Shown piece by piece: positions 14,555-15,892 of a stretch of DNA of 15,892 nucleotides; positions within the stretch are counted from its first letter, which is position 1; each line of letters opens with the position of its first letter. Source of the stretch: CAYJPK01 sp964372035 (GTDB taxonomy: Bacteria > Desulfobacterota > Desulfovibrionia > Desulfovibrionales > Desulfovibrionaceae). The notes below the pieces were generated by a model. That model made no database searches. It was not told the DNA's origin and saw nothing but the letters and a program-made list of their open reading frames with translations. The stretch covers positions 1-15,892 of the forward strand of contig CAYJPK010000052.1 of the NCBI GenBank assembly GCA_964372035.1, given 5' to 3'. The position numbers were made by a program, and so were the translations under genes.

Positions 14555-14598
14555 GTCGATACAGGATTATATTATAAATAATATGGTCTTGTATCGGC
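14555..14598. repeat. Long hairpin between hyi and the lytic transglycosylase gene
   Basis: Positions 14555-14575 pair with 14578-14598 over 21 base pairs, three of them G-U on the plus strand, around a 2-base turn (in practice a loop of 4-6). The outer arms are CGATACA and TGTATCG. Neither strand has a T tract after it, so it is not a standard terminator, although it lies just after hyi. It is centred about 85 bases before the predicted sigma-54 start. Confidence 0.7.
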
Positions 14599-14634
14599 AC
14601 ACAAAAATAAAATTATTCGTAGTTATATTTTTTG

Positions 14635-14650
14635 TGGCAAGTAATTTGCA
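14635..14650 (+). promoter_or_regulatory. Sigma-54 (RpoN) promoter of the lytic transglycosylase gene
   Basis: TGGCAAG-TAAT-TTGCA matches the sigma-54 consensus at 11 of 12 fixed positions, with GG and GC 10 bases apart. Transcription would start near 14661, 17 bases before the ATG. The one deviation (A for C in TGGCACG) is the same as at 10451. Confidence 0.75.
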
Positions 14651-14677
14651 TATTTTTTCTACGAGGTTTGAAACTTA

Positions 14678-15643
14678 ATGCAAAGCTTTTTTAAATACAT
14701 TTTAGTACTGTTGCTTATTACTAGCATTTTCATTATGACACTAGGGTTTGTGCCAAATGAGTTTGCTCTTGAAGTACGTAAAGTGTATGATAAAAATGTG
14801 ATTATTGTTCAAAGCTTCGAACTTGAGCGTCGTCCTCTAGATACTAGCACTCATAGCATAAGGCGTACAATTAACACTTTAGCTGGTCCTAGTAGTAATA
14901 TAGTTTTAAATAGCCCAAATCCAAATTTCAGACTTTTGACTCAAGACTTTAGTATTGATAATAGTACCTTGCTTGATAGGCTTGAAGATAAGCCTCAAGA
15001 GTTGGCTGCTGGCATTAGCCTGCCTCAAAATAATGACAATAGTAGTGACTTAACTTGCTTACCTATTACTCCAAACTACAATAAACCGCATTACTTGTAT
15101 GAAAAAAGCACAAGAGTTCCTTTTAGAGAATCTGTGCGAGAATTTTCAAAAAAATATCATTTGAATGAATACTTAGTATATGCAATCATGCATACTGAAA
15201 GTGGATTTAATCCCAGCGTTATAAGCAATCGCTATGCTCACGGTTTGATGCAAATTGTACCTGAGACAGCGGGAGAAGAAGTTCATCGCTATTTGCATGG
15301 TAGAGATTCAGGCTTACCAAAATCAAGCGACTTATTAAACCCACACTTTAATATTAAGTACGGCATTACCTATATTCACTTGCTTATGACTTATCATCTA
15401 GCTGGTATTAATGATCCATTATCACTTGAATATTGTACGATTGCGGCTTATAACGGTGGTTCTGGTGCTGTTTTACGTGTTTTTGGTAGAACAAATGAAC
15501 AAGCCATTGCAAAGATAAACACTTTCGCTCCAAAAGATTTATACAGATATTTACAAAATAATTTGCCAACAACTGAGACAAAAAACTTTTTACATAAAGT
15601 TACAACTACTAAAGCCTCATTAAACTTACAAGCTGGCAGATAA
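14678..15643 (+). CDS. Membrane-anchored lytic transglycosylase, MltC-like
   Basis: Cleaves peptidoglycan glycan strands in the periplasm. The 321 residues begin with one hydrophobic segment (7-24), a signal anchor or uncleaved signal with no lipobox. Residues about 30-145 match nothing I know. The SLT domain fills 150-310: catalytic E174 in IMHTESGFNP (170-179), GLMQIVPETAG (189-199), LNPHFNIKYGITYI (220-233) and AAYNGGSGAVLRVF (256-269). The end, with INTFAPKDLYR and FLHKVTTTKASL, follows E. coli MltC closely. The gene has its own sigma-54 promoter, which sets it apart from general cell-wall enzymes and suggests a role in assembling a trans-envelope structure such as the flagellum; this is inference. 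AGG lies 11 bases before the ATG, rather far. Confidence 0.9.
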   Translation: MQSFFKYILVLLLITSIFIMTLGFVPNEFALEVRKVYDKNVIIVQSFELERRPLDTSTHSIRRTINTLAGPSSNIVLNSPNPNFRLLTQDFSIDNSTLLDRLEDKPQELAAGISLPQNNDNSSDLTCLPITPNYNKPHYLYEKSTRVPFRESVREFSKKYHLNEYLVYAIMHTESGFNPSVISNRYAHGLMQIVPETAGEEVHRYLHGRDSGLPKSSDLLNPHFNIKYGITYIHLLMTYHLAGINDPLSLEYCTIAAYNGGSGAVLRVFGRTNEQAIAKINTFAPKDLYRYLQNNLPTTETKNFLHKVTTTKASLNLQAGR

Positions 15644-15892
15644 AATATAGTAATTTCAAATGAAATTACTATCATTGACTGCGCTAGCAGGCAATCACTG
15701 CGAAAGCATAAGTGCAATTTTATTGCGCTGTTAAGTGCTGGAGCAAGTGTGACTTTTCTTACCTTGATGCTAGTGATGTCAACTTAAAATACTATATTTG
15801 TTAGCCAGGTTTTTAAACGTCAGGTTTTTAAACAATAGACTAATTAGTCGGTACTGAAAAAGTCATTTTTAATGCCTTTTTCTAAAGGCACG
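15644..15892. other. Intergenic end of window with inverted and direct repeats
   Basis: No gene is seen in these 249 bases. ATAGTAATTTCA (15647-15658) and its exact complement (15661-15672) form a 12-bp hairpin right after the transglycosylase stop; it lacks a T tract, so it would be at best a weak terminator. CAGGTTTTTAAAC occurs twice (15806-15818 and 15821-15833), 15 bases apart. At the edge, TGCCTTT (15873-15879) and AAAGGCA (15884-15890) form a hairpin that may end a gene entering from the right on the minus strand. Confidence 0.5.

Noticed and set aside
15448..15717. 89-residue minus-strand frame across the end of the transglycosylase gene
   Set aside because: It is mostly antisense to the conserved MltC-like C-terminus and has no ribosome site or recognisable content.

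Overview
The window reads as ordinary chromosome from an AT-rich bacterium; no plasmid, phage or CRISPR signal was found. The best guess at lineage is a low-GC relative of the Desulfovibrionaceae. This rests on a fused CobA/HemD protein of the type known from Desulfovibrio, a CBS-CBS-ACT protein, a CgeB-like glycosyltransferase, a tmRNA tag of the AN(N/D)DY type, and two good sigma-54 promoters. Lineage is an inference, because there is no rRNA or other marker to fix it.

Layout. Positions 37-593 hold the tmRNA gene ssrA (minus strand), its promoter and its terminator. Positions 594-2394 hold two tandem tartronate semialdehyde reductase paralogues (garR, minus strand). Divergent from them on the plus strand are a CBS-ACT regulatory protein, a large glycosyltransferase whose end overlaps uvrC, and then a histone-like HU gene with a perfect-hexamer sigma-70 promoter and a strong bidirectional terminator. 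Converging on that terminator is a tight minus-strand operon, cobA/hemD - purN - bifunctional nuclease (7378-10190).

After a 320-base AT-rich gap come an unrecognised 156-residue helical protein under a sigma-54-type promoter and a convergent unrecognised 140-residue protein with a ribbon-helix-helix-like N-terminus. The two share a perfect palindromic terminator. A five-gene plus-strand operon follows: an O-methyltransferase-like protein, two duplicated 78-residue lipoproteins, smpB and hyi. The last gene is an MltC-like membrane-anchored lytic transglycosylase with a second sigma-54 promoter and a long hairpin upstream.

Functional links. ssrA and smpB are the two partners of trans-translation and lie about 13 kb apart. 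Hyi (hydroxypyruvate to tartronate semialdehyde) and GarR (tartronate semialdehyde to D-glycerate) are consecutive steps of one short pathway, but are encoded in separate transcription units. CobA/HemD supplies uroporphyrinogen III and precorrin-2 for siroheme, cobalamin and, in Desulfovibrio-type organisms, heme. The two sigma-54 promoters share the same deviation from consensus (TGGCAAG instead of TGGCACG), which suggests that the 156-residue protein and the transglycosylase belong to one regulon. The least explained content is the lipoprotein pair, the sigma-54 pair and the hairpin at 14555-14598. I found no multi-gene system that is clearly new.
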